Notes: generated from the sequence alone by a model not told the origin. DNA of 8,210 nucleotides from an uncultured Intestinimonas sp. (GCA_958435885.1 CAUBHZ010000060.1:1-8210), one strand, 5' to 3'. Counted from the stretch's first letter, positions 1 through 6,174 are shown. Numbers and translations are program-made.

Positions 1-194
1 TCACACATTTTTTTGAAAAAAACTTTCTCTTTAATCATACCATATTGTTATCACTGTAGTATATAGCAATAGGACCACCATCCAGTTCTGAATGATAGTC
101 CTGCCTGCCCAAAGGGAATGCTTGCTGTTTGGTGAAACCGACGGAGTTTGGGCCATCACTACTTATCTTGAAAAGGGACGGTGAGAAATGGGAA
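1..194. other. AT-richer stretch with no convincing gene
   Basis: This stretch has clearly lower GC than the genes to its right and starts with a T-run followed by an A-run (positions 8-22). No reading frame here has a ribosome binding site plus a recognisable product. A minus-strand frame spans 35-292, but it covers the promoter of the regulator gene and has no recognisable domain. It may be the edge of a neighbouring gene or of an older insertion lying left of the window, which cannot be decided from here. Confidence 0.4.
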
Positions 195-223
195 TTGCTT
201 TTCCGGACGGAACCACCTATAAT
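195..223 (+). promoter_or_regulatory. Sigma-70-type promoter for the XRE regulator
   Basis: A perfect -10 box TATAAT (218-223) lies 17 bases downstream of a partial -35 box TTGCTT (195-200). Transcription would start near 230, leaving a leader of about 28 bases before the ATG at 258. The spacer carries a gapped dyad TTCCG-GA-CGGAA (201-212), a plausible operator for repression, perhaps by the regulator itself. The promoter falls inside the upstream extension of the reading frame and so supports the downstream start. Confidence 0.6.
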
Positions 224-257
224 GGCACTTAGATTTTGTGTTTGTGAGGTTTCGGCC

Positions 258-782
258 ATGGGGAGAGCATCCACGAGAGAGAATAAGAACATCTATCAGA
301 CCACCCGGGAGGCCATGCACCTGACCCGGGAGGCCGCCGGCGAGCTGCTGGAGTCCATTCCGCCCGAGCGCATCGAGAAGATCGAGAACGAGCGGTCCCT
401 GCCCCACCCGGACGAGGTGCTGACCATGGCGGAGAAGTACAAGCAGCCGGGCCTTTGCAACTACTACTGCGCCAATCAGTGCCCCATCGGGCAGGAGTAT
501 GTGCCGGAGGTGAAGATCAAGGACCTCTCCCAGATCGTCCTGGAAATGCTGGCATCCCTCAACTCCATGAACCGGCGCAAGGACCGGCTGATCGAGATCA
601 CCGCCGACGGCGTCATCAGCGACGACGAGCTGGAGGACTTCATCCGCATCCGGGAGGAGCTGGAGCGCATCTCCATCGCGGTAGAGACGCTGCAGCTGTG
701 GTCGGAGCGGATGCTGGCCACCGGCGCCATTGACGCTGAACGGTATGAGGAATATGAGCGCCGGCGTGCGGAGCGGGATTGA
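258..782 (+). CDS. XRE-like helix-turn-helix regulator with Cys triplet
   Basis: A 174-residue cytosolic protein. Residues about 9-63 look like an XRE/Cro-type DNA-binding domain: a helix around REAMHLTREAAGELL, a turn, then the recognition-helix segment IPPERIEKIENERSLPHP, which is a typical XRE pattern. Next comes a cysteine cluster, CNYYCANQC (Cys67, Cys71, Cys75), and a helical acidic C-terminal half (about 84-174) that probably forms a coiled-coil dimer. The frame is open back to a TTG at 129. ATG 258 is chosen because a TATAAT promoter sits at 218-223 and GTGAGGT lies 8 bases before it. The role is inferred to be transcriptional control, possibly of its own promoter or of the downstream genes. 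The cysteines could bind a metal or sense redox, but nothing here proves it. No enzyme domain is visible. Confidence 0.75.
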   Translation: MGRASTRENKNIYQTTREAMHLTREAAGELLESIPPERIEKIENERSLPHPDEVLTMAEKYKQPGLCNYYCANQCPIGQEYVPEVKIKDLSQIVLEMLASLNSMNRRKDRLIEITADGVISDDELEDFIRIREELERISIAVETLQLWSERMLATGAIDAERYEEYERRRAERD

Positions 783-925
783 TCCGGGTATTTTGCCACG
801 GAAGTGGAAATAGCGGGCCCTAATTTGCTAAACCCATGCTGGAAGCCACTGGTGCGGGATGGTAGAATACGGGTAAGCAGAGAGAGCAGACGCTCCTGTG
901 AAGTTTGCGCAGCGAGGTGACGGCG
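783..925 (+). other. Non-coding, possibly structured leader upstream of the 36-aa ORF
   Basis: No gene fits here, but several short complementary pairs occur in series: CCAC/GTGG (796-799 with 804-807, loop GGAA), TAGC/GCTA (811-814 with 827-830), CCAT/ATGG (834-837 with 859-862), and a bulged hairpin 878-898 (CAG-AGA bulge-GAGC, loop AGAC, GCTC-CTG). The strings GCCACTG (845-851) and GGGATGG (856-862) loosely recall the GCCACTG...GGGAAGG part of cobalamin riboswitches, but the most conserved core of that class is not found. An extended -10-like TGGTAGAAT (860-868) without a good -35 is an alternative explanation. It could be a leader RNA, a small RNA or plain spacer. Confidence 0.3.
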
Positions 926-1036
926 ATGGATCCAAAAACGAGACTCCTGGCGATCCGCCTGATGGAGAACCTCCGAAAAAATCCCGCTTACGCCCAGACA
1001 CTGGGCGTCCAGGTGACCTTAAAGAGATCCGCCTGA
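926..1036 (+). CDS. Small 36-residue protein, unknown function
   Basis: This short frame starts MDPKTRLLAIRLMENLRKNP and ends after a VTLKRSA tail. The ribosome binding site GAGGTGA (914-920) is 5 bases from the ATG, the same quality as at the verified-looking genes nearby. The peptide is basic and amphipathic, with an N-terminal helix of about 18 residues followed by an N-P-A-Y-A segment. It has no signal peptide and no membrane segment. It resembles small clostridial ORFs of the 'LLAIRLxEKxxKNPxYA' style as far as I recall, but I cannot confirm that family. It follows a possibly structured region and precedes a hairpin, so it may be a free-standing small protein or a leader peptide. A longer overlapping frame (898-1116) in another phase lacks a ribosome binding site and is Pro/Gly/Arg-rich. 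Confidence 0.5.
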   Translation: MDPKTRLLAIRLMENLRKNPAYAQTLGVQVTLKRSA

Positions 1037-1070
1037 AGGGTTGGGCTCCCATCCCGATCCGGCGGCGGCT

Positions 1071-1102
1071 GAGGGCTTCACAGCTGGGTGAAGCCCTCTT
1101 TT
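1071..1102 (+). terminator. Terminator-like hairpin (or attenuator)
   Basis: GAGGGCTTCA (1071-1080) pairs perfectly over 10 bp with TGAAGCCCTC (1089-1098) around an 8-base loop, followed by only four T residues (1099-1102). It would end transcription of the regulator/small-ORF unit. Because the T-run is short and no clear promoter lies between it and the next gene at 1147, partial read-through into the downstream operon is likely. Confidence 0.65.
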
Positions 1103-1146
1103 GCAGAGAGAATTGATGCCTTGGGAAGGGAAAGGAGCGAAACGAG

Positions 1147-2088
1147 ATGAACGGCTATGACCAGCAGCTGAAGGAGCTGCTCGCCCAGTGCGCCCGCAAG
1201 CGGAAACTGGAGGCCTCGGCCGCGGAGCTGCGGCGCCAGCGGGATACCTACGCCGCCAGGGCGGAGGAGCTGAAAGAAGCCATGCGGGAGGAGCAGGCGG
1301 ATGTGGACCGGCTGGAGGGCCGGAGCCTGGCCGCCTTCTTCTACAACGTGGTAGGGAAGATGGATGAAAAGCTGACGCAGGAGCGGCAGGAGGCCTACGC
1401 CGCCCGGGTGCGGTATGACGCGGCGGCCCGGGAGCTGGCCGGCTCGGAGGAGGATCTGGCCCGGTGCCAGGCGGAACTGGGCACCCTGGACGGCTGCGAG
1501 GAGCAGTACGCCGCGCTGCTCCGGGAGAAGACCCAGGCGGTCAAGGCCGCCGGCGGCGCGGCCGCGGAACAGATCCTCCGCATGGAGGAGCGCGAGGCCT
1601 ACTTAGAGAGCCAGGAGCGGGAGCTGGGGGAGGCGTCCGCCGCCGGACAGAGCGCCCTGGCGACGGCCGATGGGATCCTGGAGAGCCTGAGCAGCGCGGA
1701 GGGCTGGGGCACCTGGGACCTGATCGGCGGTGGGCTCATCGCCGACCTGGCCAAGCACAGCAAGCTGGATGAGGCACAGGCGGCGGTGGAGTACCTGCAG
1801 TCGCAGCTGCGCGCCTTCCGGACAGAGCTGGCCGACGTGACCATCAGCGCCGATTTCCAGGTCAATATCGACGGCTTCCTCCGCTTTGCCGACTATGTGT
1901 TCGACGGTATCTTCGCCGACTGGGCGGTGCTGGACCGGATCAATCAGGCCCAGACCCAGGTGGAGGACACCCGGGCGCAGATCTGCGCCGTTCTGGACCG
2001 CCTGGGGCAGATGACGGACCAGGCAGAGCGGGAGCGGGCCGGACTGCGGCAGGAGATCGAGGGCCTGGTCAGCAGTGTGCCCATGTAG
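1147..2088 (+). CDS. Coiled-coil protein of unknown function
   Basis: A 313-residue soluble protein dominated by Ala, Glu, Gln, Leu and Arg. Residues about 5-60 and 75-165 are long heptad-like helices, as is the C-terminal part (about 262-308). In the middle, residues 186-210 break the pattern with a conserved-looking block, WGTWDLIGGGLIADLAKHSK, a glycine-rich hydrophobic hairpin that may touch a membrane or form a dimer contact. Another non-coil block (about 236-262) is aromatic and rich in Phe/Asp. There is no signal peptide and no enzyme motif. AAAGGAG (1131-1137) precedes the ATG. The short gaps to the 56-residue ORF and the ABC transporter suggest one transcript. I do not recognise a named family. 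A scaffold or membrane-associated role for the exporter is speculation. Confidence 0.8.
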   Translation: MNGYDQQLKELLAQCARKRKLEASAAELRRQRDTYAARAEELKEAMREEQADVDRLEGRSLAAFFYNVVGKMDEKLTQERQEAYAARVRYDAAARELAGSEEDLARCQAELGTLDGCEEQYAALLREKTQAVKAAGGAAAEQILRMEEREAYLESQERELGEASAAGQSALATADGILESLSSAEGWGTWDLIGGGLIADLAKHSKLDEAQAAVEYLQSQLRAFRTELADVTISADFQVNIDGFLRFADYVFDGIFADWAVLDRINQAQTQVEDTRAQICAVLDRLGQMTDQAERERAGLRQEIEGLVSSVPM

Positions 2089-2142
2089 AGTAAAATCGGA
2101 AAGCGGAATTGGGACCGAGAGAGGATAAGGAGAGGGACGAGT

Positions 2143-2313
2143 ATGGATGATGACGCGGGCGCCCAGGCGCCCCAGCTGCTCTGGATCAACTGGACGGACC
2201 AAGTGGTGTCCTTCCATCCGGAGGAGGGGTTTGAGCCGGTGGCGTTCCCCGACCACGACGCCATGCTGGCGTATGTGTTCCAGAAGACCTCCAACGGCTT
2301 TCGCATCCAGTGA
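2143..2313 (+). CDS. Small acidic 56-residue protein, unknown function
   Basis: The frame begins MDDDAGAQAPQLLWINWTDQ and ends NGFRIQ. A very good ribosome binding site, AAGGAGAGGG (2127-2136), lies 6 bases before the ATG. The composition fits a compact folded domain: alternating strand-like segments (LLWINW, VVSFHP), a Phe-rich middle and a helix around DHDAMLAYVFQK. There is no signal peptide, no double-glycine leader and no Cys, so it does not look like a classical bacteriocin precursor despite the ABC transporter next door. The gaps are 54 bases to the coiled-coil gene and 38 bases to the ATPase gene, so it is probably co-transcribed with both. It may be an accessory partner of the coiled-coil protein, but that rests on position alone. 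Confidence 0.65.
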   Translation: MDDDAGAQAPQLLWINWTDQVVSFHPEEGFEPVAFPDHDAMLAYVFQKTSNGFRIQ

Positions 2314-2351
2314 GAGGCCGCTGGGAGAAAATCGACTGCAAGGAGTAACCC

Positions 2352-3059
2352 ATGAAATTTATCATTGAGCACCTGTCCAAGCGCTTTGAGCAGAAAGAGG
2401 TGCTGAAAGACATCGACTTTACCTTTGAGGAGGGGAGGATCTACGGCCTGTTAGGCCGAAACGGCGCCGGTAAGACGACGCTCTTCAACTGCCTGAACCG
2501 GGACATCAAGGCCGACAGCGGCAGCTTTTACATAGAAGAAAACGGCGTGCGCCGGGAGGTGGCGGCGGAGGACATTGGGTATGTCCTCTCCACGCCCACG
2601 GTGCCGGAGTTCCTCACCGGCCGGGAGTTCCTCAAGTTCTTTGTGGACATCAATTCTGACTCCATCCGGGACCCCAGGCCCCTGGACGAGTATTTTGAGG
2701 AAATGAGCATCGCCCCGGAGGACCGGGACAAGCTCCTGAAGGACTACTCCCATGGCATGAAGAACAAGATGCAGATGCTGGTCAACATCATCGCCCAGCC
2801 CAACATCCTGCTCCTGGACGAGCCGCTGACCAGCCTGGACGTGGTGGTGGCCGAGGAGATGAAGAACCTGCTCCGGTCCCTGAAGGACGGGCGGATCACC
2901 ATTTTCTCCACCCACATCCTGGACCTGGCCCTGGATCTGTGCGACGAGATCGTGCTGCTCAGCCACGGGGAGCTGGAGGTGGTGGAGAAGTCCAACCTGG
3001 ACGACCACGCCTTCAAGGAGAAGATCATCGCGGCGCTGAAAGAGGAGAGCTATGCTTAA
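2352..3059 (+). CDS. ABC transporter ATP-binding protein
   Basis: A 235-residue cytosolic ATPase that would power the permease encoded next. In order: Walker A GRNGAGKT (35-42), a Q-loop region around 75-90, the signature motif as YSHGMKNKMQ (132-141, standing for LSGGQ), Walker B ILLLDE (152-157), the D-loop SLD (161-163) and the H-loop histidine in STH (188). Length and motif order match ABC-2/EcsA-like exporters. At the usual Q-loop glutamine position (IGYVLS, 75-80) there is a serine, and the signature has His where Gly is usual; both are variations for a biochemist to note. AAGGAG (2340-2345) sits 6 bases before the ATG. The last 8 bases overlap the permease gene. The substrate cannot be told from the sequence. 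Confidence 0.93.
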   Translation: MKFIIEHLSKRFEQKEVLKDIDFTFEEGRIYGLLGRNGAGKTTLFNCLNRDIKADSGSFYIEENGVRREVAAEDIGYVLSTPTVPEFLTGREFLKFFVDINSDSIRDPRPLDEYFEEMSIAPEDRDKLLKDYSHGMKNKMQMLVNIIAQPNILLLDEPLTSLDVVVAEEMKNLLRSLKDGRITIFSTHILDLALDLCDEIVLLSHGELEVVEKSNLDDHAFKEKIIAALKEESYA

Positions 3060-4623
3060 AACACTGCGCATCTCATTCGCCCTGAAAAATACATACCGGG
3101 TCAACGGCATCCTGCACTCCCTCAAGCAGATCCCCCTTTTGAAACGGGTGCTGCCCGACCGGCTTTATCAAGTGCGGGGGCTGAAGATCTTCGCCAACGT
3201 CCTCTCGGTGCTGTGGGAGATCGTGTCCATCTTCCTGGGGAAGTTCCTCTACTTTCTCACCATGGTCTGCGGCGTGGGGCTCCTCTACGAGCGGACGCCG
3301 GCGGGCCTCGGGTTCCTGCACATCCTGCTGTTCCTGACGCTGATCGGCTCGTATATGAACACCAGCCTCTTCAACCCCACCCGGGACAAGTACTACGCCA
3401 TGATCCTTCTGCGGATGAACGCCCGGTCCTACACCCTGTCTAACTACGGCTACGCGCTGGGGAAGGTCGTGGTTGGGTTCCTGCCTTTCACCATCCTCTT
3501 TGGCCTGGACCGGGGCGTGCCGCTGTGGCTGTGCCTGCTGATCCCCTTCTGCATCGCCGGCGCGAAGGTGGCGGTGGCCGCCGACTCCCTGCGGGACTAT
3601 GAGATGCACGGCTATGTCCGCAATGAGAATAACCTCCAGAAGATAGCCTGGCTGCTGACGGCGCTCCTGTTGGCCCTGGCCTATGTGCCGCCCGCCGTGG
3701 GCTTCGTCCTGCCCCTCTGGGCCTCCGCGGCGCTGTTCCTGGTCTGGATCCCCCTGGGGCTCCTGAGCCTTCGGCGGGTGGTGAGCTTCCGCTACTACCG
3801 GGAGATGAACCAGGAGCTGCTGGCCCAGATCCCGGGCCAGATGGACAAGGCCAGAGCGGCGGTCAAGACGGCCAATGAGAAGAACATCTCCGCCGACACG
3901 TCCATCACCAGCCGAAAGAAGGGCTTTGAGTTCCTCAACGACCTGTTCGTCAAACGGCACCGGAAGATTTTGTGGAAATCCGCCCTGCGCATCGCCTATG
4001 TCTGCCTGTTTCTCTGCTGCGGCGCGGTGCTGCTCATGGTGATCCAGCCCGGCACCAAGGCGGACATCAATAAGATGGTCATGACGTGGCTGCCGTACTT
4101 TGCCTTCATCATGTATCTCATCAACCGGGGCACCGGCTTTACCCAGGCCCTGTTCATGAACTGCGACCACAGCCTTCTGACCTACTCCTTCTACAAGCGC
4201 CCGGGGTTCGTGCTCAGGCTGTTTCGCATCCGGCTGCGGGAGATCATTAAGGTCAACGCCGTGCCGGCGCTGGTGATCGGGTGCGGCCTGGCGCTGATCC
4301 TCTATGTCTCCGGCGGGACGGACAACCCCCTCAATTATGTGGTGCTGGTGGTCACCATCCTCGCCATGAGCGCCTTCTTCTCCATCCACTACCTGACCGT
4401 CTACTACCTGCTGCAGCCCTACACGGCCGGCACGGAGATGAAGAGCGGGACCTACCGCATCGTGATGGTCCTCACCTATGTGGTGTGCTACGCCATGATC
4501 AACGTCCGTATGCCCATCCTGATGTTCGGCGCGATGTGCATCGCCTTCTGTGTGGCGTACTCCATCGTGGCCAGCATCCTGGTCTATAAGTTCGCGCCCC
4601 GGACCTTCCGGCTACGGACGTAA
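3052..4623 (+). CDS. ABC transporter permease, large integral membrane protein
   Basis: A 523-residue membrane protein with roughly ten to twelve hydrophobic segments, at about 48-78, 86-105, 135-152, 156-176, 196-238 (two), 313-331, 344-358, 401-419, 427-452 and 468-513 (two). A long basic cytoplasmic loop lies at about 240-310. The N-terminal 45 residues are basic and probably cytosolic. There is no signal peptide, no extracellular FtsX/MacB domain and no peptidase domain. The ATG overlaps the ATPase stop by 8 bases, so the two are translationally coupled and form one exporter. The two-part layout resembles large EcsB-like or unclassified ABC-2 permeases of Firmicutes; I would not name a family. 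The substrate is unknown, possibly a peptide or lipid. The gene ends just before a strong terminator. Confidence 0.88.
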   Translation: MLKTLRISFALKNTYRVNGILHSLKQIPLLKRVLPDRLYQVRGLKIFANVLSVLWEIVSIFLGKFLYFLTMVCGVGLLYERTPAGLGFLHILLFLTLIGSYMNTSLFNPTRDKYYAMILLRMNARSYTLSNYGYALGKVVVGFLPFTILFGLDRGVPLWLCLLIPFCIAGAKVAVAADSLRDYEMHGYVRNENNLQKIAWLLTALLLALAYVPPAVGFVLPLWASAALFLVWIPLGLLSLRRVVSFRYYREMNQELLAQIPGQMDKARAAVKTANEKNISADTSITSRKKGFEFLNDLFVKRHRKILWKSALRIAYVCLFLCCGAVLLMVIQPGTKADINKMVMTWLPYFAFIMYLINRGTGFTQALFMNCDHSLLTYSFYKRPGFVLRLFRIRLREIIKVNAVPALVIGCGLALILYVSGGTDNPLNYVVLVVTILAMSAFFSIHYLTVYYLLQPYTAGTEMKSGTYRIVMVLTYVVCYAMINVRMPILMFGAMCIAFCVAYSIVASILVYKFAPRTFRLRT

Positions 4624-4650
4624 TATAGGAGATCTCCACCGAAGAAAAGA

Positions 4651-4699
4651 GCGGGGGAGCTGTGCCGGATGGCGCAGCTCCCCCGCCTTTTTCGTTTTT
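4651..4699. terminator. Strong intrinsic terminator, probably bidirectional
   Basis: GCGGGGGAGCTGTGCC (4651-4666) pairs with GGCGCAGCTCCCCCGC (4671-4686) over 16 bp with a single G-U pair and a GGAT loop. A T-tract CTTTTTCGTTTTT follows (to 4699). On the other strand the hairpin is followed by TCTTTTCTTC, so it can also stop transcripts of the convergent ATPase gene whose stop is at 4747. Confidence 0.9.
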
Positions 4700-4746
4700 A
4701 TGGGCCACCGTAGGAAGAAACTCACGGCAGAGTCAAGAAAAATGCC

Positions 4747-6078
4747 TCAGCCGGAGGCCGCGGAGAAGAACATGACATAGTAGATCGGGAGATAGGTGAT
4801 CTTCCCCTTGCTGGATACATTGCGCTCATTGGACAGTACGAATGCCTTCTTGATATGGTAGTCCTCATTTTGGACAAAGGTGTTGAGCGCGCTGTGTACG
4901 GTATAGTCCTTGCCGGACTTGACCTCAAGGGGGACGGCGGAAAGGCTGCTGTAATCGTCGATCAGGTAATCGACCTCGCCCTTGCTGCGGTTGTCATAGT
5001 AGTACAGCTTATAGCCATGGGCGGCCAGTTCGCCGGCGACGACAGTCTCATAGACGGATCCCAGATTGATGCTCTTTTCATCATCCAGGACGGCGCGGAT
5101 ATTGTTCCCGTAAAGAAGGCACGTCAGGAGTCCCACATCGTTGAGATAGAGCTTGAGCAGGTTTTTCCCTGCGGACTCGATCAGCGGGAAAACCGGATTG
5201 GAGATGGCCTGAACGGGCAGGGCGATCCCGGCGCTGATCAGATACTCAAACTCGTCGCTGTAATCGCGGAAGGTCTTTCCCTTCTTATCCTCGATGCTCT
5301 TGGCCACCACGCGCTTTTTCTTGTTCTCCATATTGGAGGGGATGAGGTCGTAGATGCGCCGGATCATCAGCTTCCGCTCTTCGCCGTATTTGGAGGCGTC
5401 GGCGGCATAGTAGTCATGGATCTCCCGCTGGATCTCCCGCACAGTCTGGATGTTCTTCTCCGCCAGATAGGTATTGACCGCATCGGGCAGCCCGCCGACC
5501 AGCAGATACTTGCGGAACAGATCCATTACCTTGTTGTGCGTCGCCTCGTCCAGCGCCTCCAATGCCTCAAACCTCCGGCGCATAGCGGTGATGGCAAATT
5601 CATTCAGACCATTCGCATACAGGAACTCCTCAAAATCCAGGGGGAACATCTGGACCTTTCGGATGCTGCCCATGGGAATGGAGGGGGTCTGCGCCAGCGT
5701 GACGCCCAGCAGCGAGCCGCTTGCGATATAGGTGAACCGGCCGTCCTGAGCCAGAAACTTGAGCATGGTGAGCAGGTGAGGATAGGCCTGGATCTCATCC
5801 AGGAAAATCAGCGTATTTTCCTTTTCCTTCATCCTGTCGCCGGCGAGCATACTCACCTGAAGGTAGAAGTCCTCCACCGTCCGGACGTTGGCAAACAGCC
5901 CGGTGCCCAGCGCGTCCTCCACCAGGTTGATCTCGATGTAGTTCTCAAACAGCTTCTGTCCCACATAGCGGACAATGTAGGTCTTGCCCACCTGACGGGC
6001 GCCGTCAATGAGCAGGATCTTGTTCGAGTCCGATTGCAGATGTGCCTCGATCAGAGACGCTATTTTTCGGTAAAGCAT
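4747..6078 (-). CDS. AAA+ ATPase with C-terminal DUF4143 region
   Basis: A 443-residue protein. The N-terminal ATPase has Walker A GARQVGKT (26-33), Walker B LIFLDE (90-95) and a sensor-1-like segment YIASGS (117-122), the usual AAA_14 pattern. The DUF4143 region starts near YLLVGGLPDAV (191-201) and runs to about 400. Near the end, GEVDYLI (Asp370) and LEVKSGK (Glu385, Lys387) form the D...ExK pattern of PD-(D/E)xK nuclease folds. ATG 6078 is chosen over an upstream in-frame ATG (6141) because AGGAGGT (complement 6084-6090) sits 5 bases away and the promoter covers the extension. The family is widespread and often variable between strains; its role is poorly known. The gene is alone on its strand and lower in GC than its neighbours, suggesting acquisition. 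It is full length with no frameshift. Confidence 0.92.
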   Translation of the reverse strand: MLYRKIASLIEAHLQSDSNKILLIDGARQVGKTYIVRYVGQKLFENYIEINLVEDALGTGLFANVRTVEDFYLQVSMLAGDRMKEKENTLIFLDEIQAYPHLLTMLKFLAQDGRFTYIASGSLLGVTLAQTPSIPMGSIRKVQMFPLDFEEFLYANGLNEFAITAMRRRFEALEALDEATHNKVMDLFRKYLLVGGLPDAVNTYLAEKNIQTVREIQREIHDYYAADASKYGEERKLMIRRIYDLIPSNMENKKKRVVAKSIEDKKGKTFRDYSDEFEYLISAGIALPVQAISNPVFPLIESAGKNLLKLYLNDVGLLTCLLYGNNIRAVLDDEKSINLGSVYETVVAGELAAHGYKLYYYDNRSKGEVDYLIDDYSSLSAVPLEVKSGKDYTVHSALNTFVQNEDYHIKKAFVLSNERNVSSKGKITYLPIYYVMFFSAASG

Positions 6079-6101
6079 ACGGCACCTCCTGATGAACAGA
6101 T

Positions 6102-6144
6102 TTTTCAATAGGATTATACTGCATATAGTATGACTTTTCAATAG
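6102..6144 (-). repeat. Direct repeat of CTATTGAAAA bracketing the ATPase promoter
   Basis: On the minus strand the 10-mer CTATTGAAAA occurs twice, at 6135-6144 and 6102-6111, starting 33 bases apart. The upstream copy contains the -35 box; the downstream copy overlaps the expected transcription start. This spacing of about three helical turns would suit a regulator binding both copies on one DNA face. It may also be the trace of a local duplication. Confidence 0.55.
6113..6141 (-). promoter_or_regulatory. Near-consensus sigma-70 promoter for the DUF4143 ATPase gene
   Basis: On the minus strand TTGAAA (complement 6136-6141) is separated by 17 bases from a perfect TATAAT (complement 6113-6118). 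Transcription would begin near 6106, giving a leader of about 28 bases that carries the AGGAGGT ribosome binding site. It lies upstream of the chosen ATG. Confidence 0.8.
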
Positions 6145-6146
6145 AT

Positions 6147-6174
6147 TTTATATGCAAAAATCCGAACTTATCAA
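6147..6174 (-). promoter_or_regulatory. Second, upstream promoter-like sequence
   Basis: TTGATA (complement 6169-6174) and TATAAA (complement 6147-6152) are 16 bases apart on the minus strand, 34 bases upstream of the main promoter. The surrounding bases resemble those around the main promoter, including a TGCA just before both -10 boxes. It may be a weaker tandem promoter produced by duplication. Confidence 0.4.

Noticed and set aside
129..257. Upstream extension of the XRE reading frame from a TTG
   Set aside because: The promoter lies within it and a better ribosome binding site with ATG is at 258; the extension has no XRE-like sequence.
35..292. Minus-strand 85-codon frame, whose stop overlaps a possible ATG at 36-38 heading left
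   Set aside because: It runs through the TATAAT promoter and ribosome binding site of the XRE gene, has no ribosome binding site of its own, and shows no domain. The leftward frame is cut by the window edge after 12 codons and cannot be judged.
783..899. Classical cobalamin riboswitch
   Set aside because: Only isolated strings resemble the class; the most conserved core segments are missing and no B12-related gene lies downstream.
898..1116. 72-codon plus-strand frame overlapping the 36-residue ORF
   Set aside because: It has no ribosome binding site, a Pro/Gly/Arg-rich composition typical of out-of-phase GC-rich DNA, and it runs into the terminator-like hairpin.
2143..2313. Bacteriocin precursor exported by the adjacent ABC transporter
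   Set aside because: There is no double-glycine leader, no Cys/Ser/Thr-rich core and no peptidase domain on the transporter; the peptide looks like a folded acidic domain.
3073..4389. Long minus-strand frame (438 codons) opposite the ABC permease
   Set aside because: It is rich in Gln, His, Pro and Gly without hydrophobic patterning, a product of the third-position GC of the real gene on the other strand.
4855..6111. Plus-strand frame (418 codons) opposite the DUF4143 ATPase
   Set aside because: The minus strand has clear Walker motifs and a promoter; the plus-strand frame has low-complexity Asp/Gly/Gln/Leu composition and no ribosome binding site.
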